This document shows positions 7,519-9,224 of a stretch of 9,224 nt of DNA, one piece after another (within the stretch, counting starts at the first letter, position 1; each line of letters opens with the position of its first letter). A program made the position numbers and the translations under genes. The stretch comes from Actinomycetota bacterium (GTDB lineage Bacteria; Actinomycetota; Actinomycetes; S36-B12; UBA5976): assembly GCA_947373075.1 (NCBI GenBank), contig CANBWF010000046.1:1-9224 (forward strand), read 5' to 3'. The notes beneath the pieces are model-generated. The model had not been told where the DNA came from, searched no databases, and saw only the letters and a list, made by a program, of their open reading frames with translations.

Positions 7519-7579
7519 ACTATCCAGCCAGCCAGCATTGCGCGAGACGTCGAAGCGATCCTTCGAAGAAATGGAGTAG
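7519..7579 (+). promoter_or_regulatory. Possible Shine-Dalgarno-masking structure with inner hairpin
   Basis: Bases 7520-7526 (CTATCCA) can pair with 7572-7579 (TGGAGTAG) in seven pairs with one bulged G, covering the ilvB Shine-Dalgarno. Inside lies a perfect six-pair hairpin, TCGAAG (7550-7555) with CTTCGA (7561-7566) around a five-base loop. The segment 7519-7525 is also perfectly complementary to 7438-7444 within the upstream ORF, so the two pairings exclude each other. Matches this short are expected about once by chance in a leader of this size; conservation would be needed to trust it. Confidence 0.3.
7573..7577 (+). promoter_or_regulatory. ilvB ribosome binding site
   Basis: GGAG at 7573-7576 ends seven bases before the ATG at 7584. 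It is the clearest Shine-Dalgarno in the window, it fixes the ilvB start, and it contrasts with ilvD and the MFS gene, which have none. Confidence 0.8.
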
Positions 7580-7583
7580 ACAC

Positions 7584-9224
7584 ATGTCTGACAAAATAAC
7601 TGGCGCACAAAGTCTGGTTCGCTCACTTGAGCATGCCGATGTCGACGTAGTTTTCGGCATCCCAGGCGGAGCGATTCTCCCCGCCTACGACCCCCTAATG
7701 GATTCCAAGTCTGTTCGTCACATTTTGGTGCGCCACGAACAGGGTGCTGGCCATGCTGCTGAAGGCTATGCCGCAGCAACTGGTCGAGTTGGTGTTTGTA
7801 TGGCCACCAGTGGTCCGGGCGCAACAAACCTTGTTACCCCTATTGCTGATGCACACATGGACTCGGTACCAATGGTTGCAATCACTGGACAAGTTCCTGG
7901 CCCAGCAATTGGTACTGATGCTTTTCAAGAAGCTGATATTCGCGGCATCACAATGCCGATTACAAAACATAATTACTTAGTTCGCGATGCTGCCGAAATT
8001 CCACGCGCGATTGCAGAAGCATTCCACATCGCATCAACTGGGCGACCTGGCCCAGTTCTTGTTGACATTACAAAAGATGCACTGCAGGCCATGACCACTT
8101 TTGATTGGCCGACAGTTTTGGATTTACCTGGTTACAAACCAACGACCAAACCGCACGCTCGTCAGATAAAAGAAGCTGCTCGCATGATTGTTGAAGCCAA
8201 GCGCCCAGTTCTTTACGTTGGCGGTGGCGTTATTCGTGCCGGTGGATCTGCAGAGTTGCGCGAACTCGCTGAACTTACTGGCATTCCAGTGGTTACAACT
8301 TTGATGGCTCGAGGTGCTTTCCCGGATAGTCACCCGCAGCACATGGGTATGCCGGGTATGCACGGCACTGTTAGCGCAGTTGGTGCATTGCAACAAAGTG
8401 ATTTGCTCATCACCTTAGGCGCGCGATTTGATGACCGAGTAACTGGCAAATTGTCTTCATTTGCGCCTAAATCACAGGTTATTCATGTTGATATTGATCC
8501 AGCAGAAATCGGCAAGAACCGTTATGCGGATATTCCAATTGTGTCTGATGTTCGCGCTGCAATCATTCAACTTATTCCAGCGATAACCGCAGAGTTTGAT
8601 GCCGGCCACCGTGCCGATTTAACTGGCTGGTGGAAAACACTTAATCACCTGCGCGATAACTACCCGTTGGGCTATGACACTCCTAATGATGGAACGCTTT
8701 CACCTCAGTTGGTTATTGAGAGACTTGGCAAAATTGTTGGCCCTGATGCGATTTACACCGCTGGTGTTGGTCAGCATCAGATGTGGGCTGCGCAGTTTAT
8801 TGGTTATGAAAACCCGAACACTTGGCTTAACAGCGGCGGCTTGGGAACAATGGGCTATTCAGTTCCAGCTGCAATGGGCGCCAAAGTTGGTTGCCCTGAC
8901 AAAACTGTTTGGGCAATCGATGGTGATGGCTGTTTCCAGATGACTAATCAGGAACTAGCTACCTGCACAATTAACGAAATCCCAATCAAGGTTGCATTGA
9001 TTAATAACTCTTCACTTGGCATGGTTCGTCAGTGGCAGACCTTGTTCTACAACGAGCGTTACAGCAACACAGATCTACACTCACATTCATTTCCAGACTT
9101 CGTGAAACTGGCAGATGCATATGGTTGCCTTGGACTGCGTTGTGACAAAGCCGAGGATGTCGATAAGACAATCGAGAAAGCAATGAGCACAAATGATGTG
9201 CCAGTTGTGATTGATTTCCAAGTT
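7584..9224 (+). CDS. ilvB: Acetolactate synthase large subunit, 3'-truncated
   Basis: The catalytic subunit of acetohydroxyacid synthase condenses two pyruvates, or pyruvate with 2-ketobutyrate, in the first common step of valine/leucine and isoleucine synthesis. It uses ThDP, FAD and Mg. I translated the frame by hand: it stays open for 547 codons to the last base of the window. The family is usually about 590-625 residues in Actinobacteria, so some 45-75 C-terminal residues are missing. Visible are the ThDP-activating Glu52 in RHEQGAGHAAEGYA, SGPGATNLVTPIADA, GQVP (Pro105) followed by IGTDAFQEADI, the central FAD-domain block MPGMHGT with GARFDDRVTGK, and the ThDP/Mg motif GDG (447-449) running to Asn474-Asn475. 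GMVRQWQ with Trp484 lies in the herbicide-contact region. ATG 7584 is supported by a GGAG site and by the family-typical onset TGAQSLVRSLE. A regulatory subunit gene (ilvN) is expected downstream, outside the window. Confidence 0.97.
   Translation, partial: MSDKITGAQSLVRSLEHADVDVVFGIPGGAILPAYDPLMDSKSVRHILVRHEQGAGHAAEGYAAATGRVGVCMATSGPGATNLVTPIADAHMDSVPMVAITGQVPGPAIGTDAFQEADIRGITMPITKHNYLVRDAAEIPRAIAEAFHIASTGRPGPVLVDITKDALQAMTTFDWPTVLDLPGYKPTTKPHARQIKEAARMIVEAKRPVLYVGGGVIRAGGSAELRELAELTGIPVVTTLMARGAFPDSHPQHMGMPGMHGTVSAVGALQQSDLLITLGARFDDRVTGKLSSFAPKSQVIHVDIDPAEIGKNRYADIPIVSDVRAAIIQLIPAITAEFDAGHRADLTGWWKTLNHLRDNYPLGYDTPNDGTLSPQLVIERLGKIVGPDAIYTAGVGQHQMWAAQFIGYENPNTWLNSGGLGTMGYSVPAAMGAKVGCPDKTVWAIDGDGCFQMTNQELATCTINEIPIKVALINNSSLGMVRQWQTLFYNERYSNTDLHSHSFPDFVKLADAYGCLGLRCDKAEDVDKTIEKAMSTNDVPVVIDFQV

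Larger units (their letters stand above)
7377..7583 (+). promoter_or_regulatory. ilvB leader region
   Basis: This 207-base gap is the longest non-coding stretch in the window. It holds a promoter-like pair, a short upstream ORF, small tandem repeats (CCAG three times at 7524-7535; two GTCGGCRC copies, at 7493-7500 and 7503-7510), several possible hairpins and the ilvB ribosome binding site. No stem followed by a run of T residues was seen, so a classical transcription terminator/attenuator is not supported; control at translation is the more natural reading. The length and content suggest a regulated 5' leader of about 165-170 nucleotides. Confidence 0.6.

Noticed and set aside
7540..7566. 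Possible intrinsic terminator or attenuator before ilvB
   Set aside because: Stems GCGC(A)/(T)GCGC and TCGAAG/CTTCGA exist, but neither is followed by a T tract, so transcription termination is not supported.
7420..7827. A 135-codon reverse-strand frame across the ilvB leader and start
   Set aside because: It runs antisense into the conserved ThDP region of ilvB, has an unnatural Trp/His/Arg-rich composition and no ribosome binding site.
1..9224. Mobile element, CRISPR array, tRNA gene, toxin-antitoxin or defence system
   Set aside because: No transposase or integrase motifs, spaced repeats, cloverleaf or tRNA 3' features, or small paired ORFs were seen; all long frames are explained by housekeeping or metabolic genes.

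Overview
The window is an ordinary biosynthetic stretch of a bacterial chromosome with six protein genes. In order they are gatA (5' end cut off by the window), gatB, a reverse-strand amidase-signature enzyme, ilvD, a 12-helix MFS transporter, and ilvB (3' end cut off). Base composition is mid to low GC (roughly 45-50 % by eye). GatA, GatB, IlvD and IlvB all read like actinobacterial orthologs, and the order gatA-gatB ... ilvD ... ilvB is a familiar actinobacterial arrangement. Compact spacing and modest GC suggest a small-genome aquatic actinobacterium (acI/Nanopelagicales or a freshwater Microbacteriaceae type). The lineage is inferred from remembered family resemblance, not from a search.

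Region 1 (1-2966): gatA and gatB overlap by one base (TAATG). They encode two subunits of the GatCAB amidotransferase, which converts misacylated Glu-tRNA(Gln) and/or Asp-tRNA(Asn) to the correct aminoacyl-tRNA. gatC is expected just upstream, outside the window.

Region 2 (2956-4398, reverse strand): a complete 480-residue amidase of the same superfamily as GatA, but closer in motif detail to peptide amidases. It converges on gatB with an 11-base tail-to-tail overlap.

Region 3 (4399-7376): a 111-base divergent intergenic region, then ilvD (dihydroxy-acid dehydratase). ilvD has no Shine-Dalgarno sequence but has a -10-like hexamer placed so that transcription would start at or next to the ATG, which predicts a leaderless mRNA. 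The MFS gene starts on the last base of the ilvD stop codon (TAGTG), so the two are probably co-transcribed and translationally coupled.

Region 4 (7377-9224): a 207-base leader, then ilvB (acetolactate synthase catalytic subunit). The leader has a promoter-like pair directly after the MFS stop, a seven-residue upstream ORF encoding MVGIVRR (three of its six residues after Met are Val/Ile), alternative short pairings that could mask the ilvB Shine-Dalgarno, and a good GGAG site. This resembles leader-peptide control of branched-chain amino acid operons and is the most interesting part of the window, but each element alone is statistically weak.

IlvB and IlvD catalyse the first and third steps of valine/isoleucine synthesis; ilvN and ilvC probably follow ilvB beyond the edge. 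I found no mobile element, CRISPR array, tRNA/rRNA gene, defence system or convincing novel multi-gene system. No gap between genes exceeds about 210 bases.
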